From the NCBI RefSeq assembly GCF_009930875.1, contig NZ_CP025249.1, positions 1,922,001-1,986,000 of the forward strand: a stretch of 64,000 nucleotides of DNA. The letters run 5' to 3'. The notes beneath the pieces are model-generated. The model was not told the origin of the DNA. It searched no databases and worked only from the letters and a program-made list of their open reading frames with translations. The number at the start of each line of letters is the position of its first letter. The first letter of the stretch is position 1. This stretch comes from Actinomyces sp. 432 (lineage in GTDB: Bacteria; Actinomycetota; Actinomycetes; Actinomycetales; Actinomycetaceae). The position numbers and the translations under genes are program-made. Of this stretch, positions 10,255-18,433 are shown piece after piece.

Positions 10255-10610
10255 GTCACCAGTCTAGTGACTCTTCTGGTTTGAGGATGTGGGTGGGACG
10301 CGGCTCGGTCCGCGAGAGCGGTGCCGCGACCGGCATTGTCACTATTGGGGGCAAATGGCCTTGGAACACCGGCCCTCGATTTCTGAGTCGTTGGAATCAT
10401 GCGGCTTCAAGATTGGCGACTGGACCGGCGGCAGGCGTTTGTCCCGGATTCGGACATTTTTCTCCCCTGACAAGCCGGGGAACACGTGAACAGGCCCGGT
10501 GTCCGGCTCACGGACCGGCCTTGCCCCTGCCATATTGCCTCCGTAGCGTACTTGTACGTGCACCCCCGCCGGGTGCCGAATGGGCACACGCCATCGGCTC
10601 GGGAGGACTC
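10255..10610. other. Divergent intergenic region with a dispersed repeat copy
   Basis: This holds the promoters for xerC (minus) and for the ABC exporter (plus). Positions 10391-10457 resemble a segment at 57284-57354 (other strand), described separately. An imperfect GC hairpin lies near 10495-10520, upstream of the ABC gene. GGGAGG at 10601-10606 is the Shine-Dalgarno of the ATG at 10611. Confidence 0.5.
10391..10457 (+). repeat. Dispersed intergenic element, copy A
   Basis: About 67 bases, starting TTGGAATCATGCGGCTTC and ending CGGATTCGGACATT, match the minus strand of 57284-57354 at roughly 70 percent by eye, with the same ends. Both copies lie 150-220 bases upstream of a gene read in the same direction. 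Function is unknown; a shared upstream control element or the relic of a small mobile sequence are both possible. Confidence 0.55.
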
Positions 10611-11531
10611 ATGTCGGCAGTTGTTGCTACCCATGCGCTACACAAGCGGTTCGGGGACGTGCACGCGGTGCGGGGGATCGATCTACAGGTGGAGCGCGGC
10701 TGCGTGTACGGATTGATCGGTCCCAATGGGGCGGGGAAGACCACGGTGCTGCGCATGCTGCTCGGCATCATGCGCCCCACCAGTGGCACTATCTCGGTGC
10801 TCGGTGCCTCGCCCGCCACCGACCGCCCACAGTTGCGCCGCCGGATCGGCTTCCTGCCGGGCGAGCTCAACCTCGGCGAGCGCACCAGCGGCGCCGCACT
10901 ACTGCGCCACCTGGCCGAGCTCAGTGGTCCGGTCGCCCCAGGTCGGATCGAGGGCCTGGCCGAACGCCTCGACCTTGACCTGAGTCGTCCGGTGCGGTCA
11001 CTTTCTAAGGGAAACCGGCAGAAGCTCGGGCTGATCCAGGCGTTCATGCACTCCCCCGAGCTGTTAATCCTCGATGAGCCGACCGGCGGCCTGGACCCGC
11101 TCATGCAGCGCGAGTTCCTGGGCCTGGTGCGCGAGGCGCGCGACGCCGGGCGAACCGTGCTGCTCAGCTCTCATATCCTCAGCGAGATCCAGCATGCCGC
11201 GGATGCGGCCGCCGTGCTGTCCCGCGGGAGCATTGTGGCCGAGGGCGAGGTCTCCACCCTGCGTCCGGCGGCCGTGTCCCGAGTGCGCGCGGTGCTCAGT
11301 GAGGTGACCGCGCAGGAGATTCGCGTCGGCCTGGCAGATCCCGGGATCTTGAGTGATCTGCAGATTGAGCCGGCACCGGGCAATCAGTTGCGCATTCAGG
11401 GAACGTTCCGCGGACCGGCGGACGAGCTCGTCAAGGGCCTGTCACGATTCACGGTTCAGGAGCTCACGATCGAAGAACCCGATCTGGAGGAGTCGATCCT
11501 CAACCTGTACGCCCAAGAGGACCCCGCATGA
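10611..11531 (+). CDS. ABC transporter ATP-binding protein (ABC-2 exporter type)
   Basis: The 306-residue ATPase has Walker A GPNGAGKTTVLRM, a Q-loop region (RRRIGFLPGELN), a degenerate signature (RSLSKGNRQKLGLIQA), Walker B LLILDEPTGGLDPL and the switch histidine (LSSHIL). The C-terminal 80 residues are typical of exporter or resistance-type ATPases. The ATG at 10611 follows GGGAGG. The permease gene overlaps by ATGA, so the two form a transport pair. The substrate cannot be told from sequence; related pairs export drugs, peptides or lipids. Confidence 0.9.
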   Translation: MSAVVATHALHKRFGDVHAVRGIDLQVERGCVYGLIGPNGAGKTTVLRMLLGIMRPTSGTISVLGASPATDRPQLRRRIGFLPGELNLGERTSGAALLRHLAELSGPVAPGRIEGLAERLDLDLSRPVRSLSKGNRQKLGLIQAFMHSPELLILDEPTGGLDPLMQREFLGLVREARDAGRTVLLSSHILSEIQHAADAAAVLSRGSIVAEGEVSTLRPAAVSRVRAVLSEVTAQEIRVGLADPGILSDLQIEPAPGNQLRIQGTFRGPADELVKGLSRFTVQELTIEEPDLEESILNLYAQEDPA

Positions 11532-12355
11532 TCCCCTCCCGACCGGCGGCCTCCCGACCCCGCGCCACCGCGCCGATACTGCGTCGGCACCTCGCCGAGG
11601 GCGCCCGCTCGCTGCTCGGCTGGAGCGTTGCACTCGCGGCGGTGCTGGCGCTGTACCTGCCGGTCTACCCGTCGTTGCAGACGCCCGAACTCGCGGACAT
11701 CCTCGACGCCTTGCCCGCAGAGCTCGTGTCCGTCCTGGGATACGACCAGATCGCCACGGGTGCGGGCTATGCCCAGGCGACCTTCTTCGGTCTGCTCGGA
11801 TTCGTCCTTGCAGCCATCGCCGCCACCGCCTGGGGCGCGCACCTCATCGCGGGCGCGGAGGAGAGCGGACGCCTGGAGCTCACGCTCGCCCACGCCGTGG
11901 GCCGCGTGCAGTACGCGGCCCAGACCGCAGCCGCACTGGTTCTACGGGTGCTCGGGCTCTCCTTCGTCACAGTGGCTGTGCTGCTGGCGCTCAACCCAGT
12001 CGCAGAGCTGGGGCTGTCCACCGCCAATGTGCTGGCTGCTACCGCCTCCTGGGCGGGTCTCGCCGTGCTCTGTGGAACTTCCGCGCTGGCGGTCGGCGCG
12101 CTGACGGGACGGAGTGCCTGGTCGCTCGGTGCCGGCGCCACGGTGGCTGCGCTCGGCTATGCACTAAACGCAGTCTCCGGCATGTCCACCGGTCTGGACT
12201 GGCTTGCGCACCTGTCACCCTATTACTGGGCATTCGGCGACCGCCCTCTGAGCAATGGCTTTGACTGGGGCGGCCTGGCACTACTGTGGGGGCTCAGCGC
12301 CCTGCTGGTAGCAGTTGCCTGTATGGCCCTGTCGCGCCGCGACATCGGCCGTTGA
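11528..12355 (+). CDS. ABC-2-type permease
   Basis: The 275-residue integral membrane protein has about six hydrophobic segments (near residues 25-45, 80-105, 130-155, 165-190, 200-220 and 245-268). It is the membrane partner of the ATPase just upstream (ATGA overlap). The FGLLGFVLAAIAAT and GALTGRSAWSLGAGATVAAL segments match the ABC-2 permease style with no large extracellular domain. The pair sits in the xerC-dprA interval, which is normally short, suggesting insertion of accessory genes here. Confidence 0.82.
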   Translation: MIPSRPAASRPRATAPILRRHLAEGARSLLGWSVALAAVLALYLPVYPSLQTPELADILDALPAELVSVLGYDQIATGAGYAQATFFGLLGFVLAAIAATAWGAHLIAGAEESGRLELTLAHAVGRVQYAAQTAAALVLRVLGLSFVTVAVLLALNPVAELGLSTANVLAATASWAGLAVLCGTSALAVGALTGRSAWSLGAGATVAALGYALNAVSGMSTGLDWLAHLSPYYWAFGDRPLSNGFDWGGLALLWGLSALLVAVACMALSRRDIGR

Positions 12356-12394
12356 GACAGGGGAGCATCCGGTTACCACTGCGCGCCGCGGCGC

Positions 12395-12652
12395 CTAGGA
12401 CCAGGGCGGAGCCCACGGGCGGGCGGAGTCGGCGGTGGCCTGCTTGCGCCGCACGGGCAGATCCGGCCCGGCACGAGCACGCGCCGCACGCTCACTCCGA
12501 GTACGCTTCCACAGAAACGGCGTAATCACGCGGAAAGCGCACAAGCCGAGAACCAGCCCAACCACCTCCAGCGTGCCGCAACCCCCGCGGCGCACGCTGG
12601 AGCTGGCCAACCCCCACCAACCCAAAACCAAGAACACCGAAATACCAAGCAA
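12395..12652 (-). CDS. Possible small membrane protein
   Basis: From a TTG at 12652 the frame encodes about 85 residues with two hydrophobic stretches (LGISVFLVLGWWGL and TLEVVGLVLGLCAF) and a basic tail (KRTRSERAARARAG). The upstream part of the same frame is repeat-array DNA, and no clear Shine-Dalgarno is seen, so the start is uncertain. I do not recognise a family. It may be a remnant of a larger gene cut by the repeat array. Confidence 0.3.
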   Translation of the reverse strand: MLGISVFLVLGWWGLASSSVRRGGCGTLEVVGLVLGLCAFRVITPFLWKRTRSERAARARAGPDLPVRRKQATADSARPWAPPWS

Positions 12653-12774
12653 AACCGGCTGTTCGCGTTTGGGGGTTTGGTGGGTGGATCGGCAGCGGTT
12701 CGGCGAGTGGTGTATGGCGTGCGTGTCCCGGCGGCGCGGCGGGTGGGGAGTGTGGTGTGGCGATCGCGCTCGAG

Positions 12775-13342
12775 GGTCGTTCTCGGGCTGATGGGGACGT
12801 TCTCGGGCTGGCGAGGTCGTTTTCGCCGCGCGGAGGTCGTTTTGGGGCCCACGAGGACGTATTCGCCACCGGGGGACGTTCTCGGGTTGGTGAGGTCGTA
12901 TTCGGCCGGGCGCAGCGGGTCGTTTCGGGGATGACGAGGTCGTTTTCGGGCGTGTGAGGTCGTAGTCGACCACCCGACGCCGACCGAATACGACCTCATT
13001 CGCCCCACACCCTCCACATCGTGGAGGGTTTCGGGCCCACGAGGACGTTTTCGCCACACGGAGGACGTTCTCGGGCCGACGAGGTCATACTCGACCGGGC
13101 GCAGCGGGTCGTTTCGGGGCTAATGAGGACGTTCTCGGGCTGGTGAGGACGTTTTCGCCGCGTGGGGGACGTTCTCGGGCTGGCGAGGTCGTACTCGACC
13201 GGGCGCAGCGGGTCGTTTCGGGGATGACGAGGTCGTTCTCGGGCGTGTGAGGTCGTACTCGACTAACCCGCGCTGGCCGAATACGACCTCATTCGCCCCA
13301 CACCCTCCACATCGTGGAGGGTTTCGGGCGCACGAGGACGTT
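12775..13342. repeat. Phased 20-bp repeat array (left part)
   Basis: The core GGTCGT or GGACGT recurs at 12775, 12795, 12815, 12835, 12855, 12874, 12894, 12918, 12938, 12958, 13043, 13063, 13083 (GGTCAT), 13107, 13127, 13147, 13167, 13187, 13211, 13231, 13251 and 13336. Most steps are exactly 20 bases; 24-base steps occur only at the GCAGCGGGTCGTTTCGGGG variant. A typical unit is GAGGTCGTTTTCGCCGCGCG. Two 85-base gaps each hold an inverted copy of the core and an 8-bp palindrome (13010-13028 and 13303-13321). A higher-order duplication has a 293-base offset. Because 20 is not a multiple of three, the frames crossing it are not conserved, so it is non-coding. Confidence 0.9.
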
Positions 13343-13385
13343 TGGAATGCTGGGTGTTTTTGGACACGGTGTTGTTGTGTGTTTG

Positions 13386-14276
13386 TCAGGCTGCTTTCGG
13401 GGTGGCGGCCTGCTGTAGCTCGCGTTCGAACTGGTTGGGTGTGCGGTACCCGATCCCCGAGTGCAAACGTCTTTGATTATAGGTCAATTCAATCCACGCC
13501 GCCACATCCCTTATCGCCTTATCCCGCGTGGGGTAGACCATACGATACACGCGCTCATTCTTCAATGTCGCGTTGAACGACTCCGCCCACGCGTTGTCCC
13601 AACACACCCCCGTACGCCCCACCGACGGCCGAATCCCATAAGAGGCCAGGTGGTCGGCGAAGGCCTGGGAGGTGTACTGCGACCCGCGGTCAGAATGGAA
13701 GATCGTCACCCCACGGGTCGGCTTGCAGTTGCGGGCCGCCATATCAATCGCCTCACAGACCAGTTCGGTGCGCATATGATCCGCCAACGCATACCCCACC
13801 ACCTTCTTTGTGCAACAGTCCAATACCGTCGCCAGGTACACGAACCCCGCCCAAGTAGGAATGTAGGTGATATCCCCACACCACTTGACCCCCGGAGCGG
13901 GCGCGGTGAAGTCACGGCACACCAGATCAGGCCGCTCATCCAGGTCCTCCGCTGGAACCGTAGTACGGACCTTCCGGCGCGGCCGCGCGGCCCTCAAGCC
14001 CAGCTCCCGCATGATCGACCTGACCGTGCCGGGGTCGGCCGGCACCCCCTGCCAGTCCAGGGTGGCAACCACCCGACGGTACCCGTAGGTACCACCGGAC
14101 TCGGCGAAGATCTTCTCAACAAGCACACCGAGCTCCTTTCTGCGGATCGCGGTGGCCGATTCGGGCCTGCTCAGCCAGTTGTAGTAACCGGACTTGGAGA
14201 CCTTCGCCCACTGGCACATCCAGGCGACCGGGTAGTTGCCTTCCTCGCTGTGGATGAACTCGTAGATGCGAGTCAC
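13386..14276 (-). CDS. IS3-family transposase OrfB (DDE integrase domain)
   Basis: The 296-residue protein has the HTH_21 region (YGYRRVVATL) and an rve integrase core. The catalytic triad is visible as Asp in WCGDITYIPT, Asp in FHSDRGSQYTS and Glu in WAESFNATLKNE. The C-terminal YNQRRLHSGIGYRTPNQFE motif is typical of the family. Its ATG overlaps the orfA stop region by 4 nt. The active enzyme is expected to be an OrfAB fusion made by -1 frameshifting. Confidence 0.95.
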   Translation of the reverse strand: MTRIYEFIHSEEGNYPVAWMCQWAKVSKSGYYNWLSRPESATAIRRKELGVLVEKIFAESGGTYGYRRVVATLDWQGVPADPGTVRSIMRELGLRAARPRRKVRTTVPAEDLDERPDLVCRDFTAPAPGVKWCGDITYIPTWAGFVYLATVLDCCTKKVVGYALADHMRTELVCEAIDMAARNCKPTRGVTIFHSDRGSQYTSQAFADHLASYGIRPSVGRTGVCWDNAWAESFNATLKNERVYRMVYPTRDKAIRDVAAWIELTYNQRRLHSGIGYRTPNQFERELQQAATPKAA

Positions 14277-14599
14277 TCTTGCTCCTTCGCGAAGAAGGCC
14301 GCCGCTTTTTTTAGGAACTCATTCTCCATCCGAAGCTTATAGTTCTCCGCCTTCAGCCGGGCCAACTCCTCCGCATCCGTGGCTTCCTTCTGCTCCCGGG
14401 CGCCGGCGTGCTGCTTTCTGTATTTAGCGACCCAGTTGCCCACGGTCTGCGCCACCAAACCATAAGAGGCCGCGACCGACGCGATCGACCGCTCCTTATC
14501 CACCACCTCGCGAGCAACCTGCTCACGAAACTCCTCGGAGTACTTCGCCTTAGTCACATCCACCATCCTAACTATCAGATCACGGGGAACGACAGCCAT
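14273..14599 (-). CDS. IS3-family OrfA (helix-turn-helix, transposase_8)
   Basis: The 108-residue protein has the N-terminal helix-turn-helix (KYSEEFREQVAREVVDKERS then SVAASYGLVAQTVGNWVAKY) and a C-terminal leucine-zipper-like segment (ELARLKAENYKLRMENEFLK). The end of the gene holds seven A residues (complement of 14306-14312) followed by a small hairpin (CCTTC TTCGC GAAGG), the arrangement that promotes -1 frameshifting to OrfAB in this family. Confidence 0.93.
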   Translation of the reverse strand: MAVVPRDLIVRMVDVTKAKYSEEFREQVAREVVDKERSIASVAASYGLVAQTVGNWVAKYRKQHAGAREQKEATDAEELARLKAENYKLRMENEFLKKAAAFFAKEQE

Positions 14600-14630
14600 C
14601 CCCCAAGTCCGAAAACAACCCTCCAGTCCA

Positions 14631-14726
14631 GTTTTCGCCGCGCTGGGGACGTTTTCGGGTTGGCGAGGACGTTTTCGCCGCGCGGGGGTCGTTCTCGGGC
14701 TGACGAGGACGACCTCCTACACCCGA
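14631..14726. repeat. Phased 20-bp repeat array (right part)
   Basis: Cores at 14647, 14667, 14687 and 14707 continue the array after the IS. With the IS and the duplicated GTT removed, the first falls exactly 20 bases after the core at 13336. The array ends at the GACCTCC following 14707. Confidence 0.88.
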
Positions 14727-14961
14727 ACACAACCACCTGATGGGCCGGTTCTCGTCAAACAGGGCCCCGAGCACAACCAACACCGACAGCCCCAGCTCAA
14801 ACCCCCACACCCACAAACACGAAAAGCCGCACAGGCCCTCCGCTTAATCCAGGTTGCGTGGTTCTGTCCCGCTGCGGCGCCGGGCGCTGAGGCATATCGG
14901 AGCAAGGCCTGGGGCAGGCGCGCGCAATCGGCTCGACGCCCGATGCAAACGGGCACCGCAC
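14727..14961. other. Spacer between repeat array and dprA
   Basis: No gene is supported here. A short minus-strand hydrophobic frame (VWGFELGLSVLVVLGALF, about 14820-14760) weakly resembles the candidate at 12395-12652 on the other side of the array. Positions 14891-14917 resemble 21465-21490 on the opposite strand. Confidence 0.35.
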
Positions 14962-16329
14962 TCACCGGCGCCCGCGGGCGCGGCGCCAGGCGGCACCACG
15001 GCGCTCCACCCGGCCTTCGAGCTCCAGCAGTCCCAGGGCGGCGATGGTCTCGTGCTCGCTCAGCCCCGCCGCACGCGCGACCGATTCCACGCTGGCATCG
15101 GCGCGGGCCGGCAGCGCATCCATGACTACAGCCGCAGGCCCATCCAGGCCATCGAGCAGCCCGGATCCCGCATTGGCCGGGTCCTCGGCCTTGCAGCCGT
15201 CGGGGTCGGTGGTCCCCAGGGGTGCGACCAGCTCCAGTGCCTCGTCAGCATCGGTGACACAGACGGCCCCCTGGCGCAGCAGCCGATGGCAGCCCACCGA
15301 GGCCATCGAGGTCACCGGTCCCGGCACGGCCCCCACCGGTCTGCCTACCTCCATGGCGTGGTGGGCGGTGGACAGGGCTCCGGAACGCCAGGCGGCCTCC
15401 ACGATGACCGTGGCGTCGCTCATGGCGGCAATCAACCGGTTGCGAGTCAGGAAGCGGTGGCGGCCGGGCTGGCAGCCGGGCGGTACCTCCGCCACCAGGG
15501 CCCCATTGGCTATGACCTCCTCCAGCACGTCGGCGTTGCCGGCCGGGTAGAGACGATCCACTCCCCCGGCGGACACGGACACGGTGGCGCCGGTACGCAG
15601 GGCACCACGGTGGGCGGCGGCGTCAATGCCGAAGGCGCCCCCGGAGACGACCACGACTCCCCCTGCCGCCAGGCCACTGGCCATATCGGTGGTCACGCGC
15701 TCGCCGTAGTCGGTGGAGGCGCGCGCCCCGACCAGGGCGAGTGCGCGCCCCGTGCCCGGCCCGGCGGGCACCAGGTCCTCACGCATTCGTGGTGTGTCAA
15801 GAGCAACGTCGCCAACCTGCTCGGTACTACAGCGGGAAACGAGCAGGGCGGGATCGCCGCGGACCCACAGGCAGTGGGGTGGGCGCTCCAGGTCGTTCAG
15901 CCCCGTCGGCCACCACGGGTCGCCGGGCAGAATCAGGCTACCGCCCAAGCGTTCCAGCACGTCCAACTCGCGGCGGATGTCCAGGCCCCGCAGGCGCGGC
16001 GCCCAGCGGCCGGCGGCCACGGCCCAGTCGGCGCTGGCACGGCCGGCATCCCCACGGGGCGGCAGCGGCGGACGCGGTGCGGGCCGGGGTCGGCCGTCGG
16101 CATCCAGCGCCTCCTGAGTGAGCCAGGCCAGCGCCCCGGTCGCGCCGAGGCCGCCAACCAGGGCGCAGGCGTGGGCGTCAGCGGGCTCGGCCAGCCGCGA
16201 CCAGGTCGCCCGGGCTAAGGTCTCGGCCTGCCCGGCGGCGGTACCGGGCAGCGGGCGAGTGCCTGTGCCGGGGTCCGCTGCGGACTCCACCGTGGGCGCC
16301 GAGTCGGATACGGGTACGGGCTCGCTCAT
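14962..16329 (-). CDS. dprA: DNA-processing protein DprA/Smf
   Basis: DprA loads RecA on incoming single-stranded DNA during natural transformation and binds ssDNA in non-competent bacteria too. The 455-residue protein has a Rossmann core with LVGARASTDYGERVT, VVSGGAFGIDAAAHRGAL and FLTRNRLIAAMSDATVIVEA, the classical DprA signatures, and a C-terminal winged-helix-like segment (VESVARAAGLSEHETIAALGLLELEG). It overlaps comM by 4 nt, giving a comM-dprA unit transcribed toward the repeat array. Confidence 0.94.
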   Translation of the reverse strand: MSEPVPVSDSAPTVESAADPGTGTRPLPGTAAGQAETLARATWSRLAEPADAHACALVGGLGATGALAWLTQEALDADGRPRPAPRPPLPPRGDAGRASADWAVAAGRWAPRLRGLDIRRELDVLERLGGSLILPGDPWWPTGLNDLERPPHCLWVRGDPALLVSRCSTEQVGDVALDTPRMREDLVPAGPGTGRALALVGARASTDYGERVTTDMASGLAAGGVVVVSGGAFGIDAAAHRGALRTGATVSVSAGGVDRLYPAGNADVLEEVIANGALVAEVPPGCQPGRHRFLTRNRLIAAMSDATVIVEAAWRSGALSTAHHAMEVGRPVGAVPGPVTSMASVGCHRLLRQGAVCVTDADEALELVAPLGTTDPDGCKAEDPANAGSGLLDGLDGPAAVVMDALPARADASVESVARAAGLSEHETIAALGLLELEGRVERRGAAWRRARGRR

Positions 16330-17903
16330 GGACGTGCTCCTCTCGTGCGCAGTGCCAGGGCGGCACCGATGTCTGTGGGGGTGGGGGCGGGACGGGAACC
16401 GAGGTCGGCCAGGGTCCAGGCCAGCCGCAGCACGCGGTCCACGCCCCGCAGGGACAGGTCACCGCGGTCCAGGGCGGTCATAAGCGGGGCGAGCAGGGAG
16501 GGGTCGGTTCCGGATGCGGGCGACCGCAGCCAGCCGCCGGGCACCTCCCCCATCAGGCGCCACGGCGTGTCCGCCAGCCGCCGAGCAGCCCGTGCCCGAG
16601 CCTCGGCGACGCGACCGGCAACCACGGCACTGGACTCACCAGTTCCCGTGGCGGCAAGCTCATCGGCGGTAACCGCCGCAACCTCCACTTGAATGTCCAC
16701 CCGGTCCAGCAGAGGGCCGGACAGGCGGGAGAAGTAGCGGCGCCGTTGCAAGGAGGTGCAGGTGCACTCCAGGCCGCGGCCGGTGGCGCGCCCGCAGGGA
16801 CAGGGATTGGCGGCCAACACCAGCTGGAAGGCCGCCGGGTAGGTGGCGCGTCCCCCAACCCGGTCGATCGTGACATAGCCAGACTCCAGGGGCTGACGCA
16901 GGCAGTCGAGCACACCGGCAGGAAACTCGGGGGCCTCATCCAGGAACAGCACGCCACGGTGTGCCAACGAGACGTCTCCCGGGCGGGGGACCCCGGAGCC
17001 TCCACCGACCACCGCCGCCCGGGTGGCGGTGTGATGGGGCGCCCGCAGCGGCGGGCGGGCGAGCAGCCCGGCGTCGGCGTTGAAGGTACCGGCCAGCGAG
17101 TGGATCGAGGTGACGGTGACAGCGTCCTCAGGGTCAAGGGGCGGGAGGATGGAGGGCAGGCGCTCGGCAAGCATGGTCTTGCCTGCCCCGGGCGGGCCTA
17201 CCAGCAGGAGGTGGTGCCCGCCGGCAGCCGCCACCTCCAAGGCACGGCGCGCCTGCGTCTGACCGACGACATCGGCCAGATCCGGTTCCCGCATCGGCAC
17301 GGGTGCATCTGGCGGCCGGTGGGCCTGCGCAGCTGCCTGCCGATGGGCGCGGCGCATGAGCTCCCGGGACCTTCCGTGCAGCTTCCCGCCGTAGCGTTCC
17401 AGCAGCTCGCCGATATGGCTGACGGCGGTGACATCCACGCCCGGCACCAGGGCCGCCTCCCTGCCTGCGCCGGCGGCGACCACCACCTCGGTCACCCCGG
17501 CGTCGGCGGCGGCGCGAACAGCCGGCAGGATGCCACGCACCGGATGAACGGATCCGTCCAGTCCGAGTTCCCCGATGTATACGGTGCGAGCCATGTGGTT
17601 CACGGCGCGCTCGGGCAATTGACCGCGCGCGCCCAGTACCGCCAGGGCCAGAGCCAGGTCGAATCCGGTACCGGACTTGGGTAGGTCGGCCGGGGAGAGA
17701 TTCACCGTGAGACGGTGCTCACCCCAGGTAACACCGCACGTGGACAAGGCTGCGCGGACACGTTCACGCGATTCGCGCACGGCTGTATCAGGCAATCCAA
17801 CAAGCGTGAACCCGGGCAGGCCATGGGCGGAATGAGCCTCAACCTCCACCAGGTGCCCCGCCAGTCCGGTCAGGGTGACTGCGAGGGCGCGTGCCAGTCC
17901 CAT
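16326..17903 (-). CDS. comM: YifB/ComM-family Mg-chelatase-like AAA+ ATPase
   Basis: ComM is a hexameric helicase that aids branch migration during natural transformation. The 525-residue protein has an N-terminal Lon-like fold domain (residues 1-190), the AAA+ core with Walker A LLLVGPPGAGKTMLAERL, Walker B RGVLFLDEAPEF, and the zinc-binding cysteines ANPCPCG and LECTC. The C-terminal magnesium-chelatase-like domain ends with LRLAWTLADL. Gene overlaps with yraN (1 nt) and dprA (4 nt) indicate one operon. Confidence 0.94.
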   Translation of the reverse strand: MGLARALAVTLTGLAGHLVEVEAHSAHGLPGFTLVGLPDTAVRESRERVRAALSTCGVTWGEHRLTVNLSPADLPKSGTGFDLALALAVLGARGQLPERAVNHMARTVYIGELGLDGSVHPVRGILPAVRAAADAGVTEVVVAAGAGREAALVPGVDVTAVSHIGELLERYGGKLHGRSRELMRRAHRQAAAQAHRPPDAPVPMREPDLADVVGQTQARRALEVAAAGGHHLLLVGPPGAGKTMLAERLPSILPPLDPEDAVTVTSIHSLAGTFNADAGLLARPPLRAPHHTATRAAVVGGGSGVPRPGDVSLAHRGVLFLDEAPEFPAGVLDCLRQPLESGYVTIDRVGGRATYPAAFQLVLAANPCPCGRATGRGLECTCTSLQRRRYFSRLSGPLLDRVDIQVEVAAVTADELAATGTGESSAVVAGRVAEARARAARRLADTPWRLMGEVPGGWLRSPASGTDPSLLAPLMTALDRGDLSLRGVDRVLRLAWTLADLGSRPAPTPTDIGAALALRTRGARP

Positions 17904-18433
17904 CAGTCCCCCACCCCACGATGGTGCCGCAGCAGGGCCGGACGGCCAGCGCGCAACTCGACGGAGACCACATCCAGGCGCAGGGCCGAATGCGGTACGG
18001 AGTGTGCGGCAGCGCAGGCAACGGCAAGCGAGCGCAGGCGAAGCAGCTTCAGCGGGCCGACGGCGGCCGCGGGCGGACCGGCCACGGCAGAGGTACGGGT
18101 CTTGACCTCCACGATCACGAGTACACCGGGTCCCGTCGGCCGTGGCTCCAGGGCGACGACGTCGATCTCGCCGCGCAGACCCGGGCCGGGCCTCCAGTTG
18201 CGATCCAGGATGCGCCAGCCCAAGTCAGTGAGGTAGCGGGCCGCGATGGCCTCTCCACGCTGGCCGATCAGACGGCGGGAGTCAGTCCCGGGCGACCCTT
18301 CGGAGCCTGGATCGTCCGGCGGGGCAACCGCCGCGGATGGCAGTGCGGCGGCCGGGGACGGCGGGGCGGTCGGCATCACGGGTCCGCCAAAGTATTCGGC
18401 TTGGGACTGTGCGGCGTTCGGTGCGGTTGACAT
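17903..18433 (-). CDS. UPF0102 (YraN) nuclease-fold protein
   Basis: The 176-residue protein has an Ala/Pro-rich N-terminal 50 residues followed by the YraN domain: RLIGQRGEAIAARYLTDLGW, then GEIDVVAL and VIVEVKTR, which carry the Glu/Asp/Lys residues of the restriction-endonuclease-like fold. The biochemical function of the family is poorly known. The yraN-comM-dprA order is conserved in many bacteria, so a DNA-processing role is plausible. Confidence 0.88.
   Translation of the reverse strand: MSTAPNAAQSQAEYFGGPVMPTAPPSPAAALPSAAVAPPDDPGSEGSPGTDSRRLIGQRGEAIAARYLTDLGWRILDRNWRPGPGLRGEIDVVALEPRPTGPGVLVIVEVKTRTSAVAGPPAAAVGPLKLLRLRSLAVACAAAHSVPHSALRLDVVSVELRAGRPALLRHHRGVGD

Larger units (their letters stand above)
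13343..14630 (-). mobile_element. IS3-family insertion sequence
   Basis: The 1288-bp element has imperfect terminal inverted repeats, TGGAATGCTGGGTGTTTTTG at the left end and TGGACTGGAGGGTTGTTTTC on the complement of the right end. A 3-bp target duplication GTT lies at 13340-13342 and 14631-14633. It carries orfA and orfB in the usual overlapping arrangement with an A7 slippery run. Deleting the element and one GTT restores the 20-bp phase of the surrounding array exactly. Both ORFs are intact, so it may be active or recently inserted. Confidence 0.93.

Noticed and set aside
12526..13059. Minus-strand frames of 177-220 codons across the repeat array
   Set aside because: The 20-base unit shifts frame at every copy, so the predicted proteins are translated repeats without coding character.
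12775..14726. Repeat array as a CRISPR array
   Set aside because: Repeats are only about 20 bases with little constant sequence and no unique spacers between identical repeats. No cas genes are nearby.
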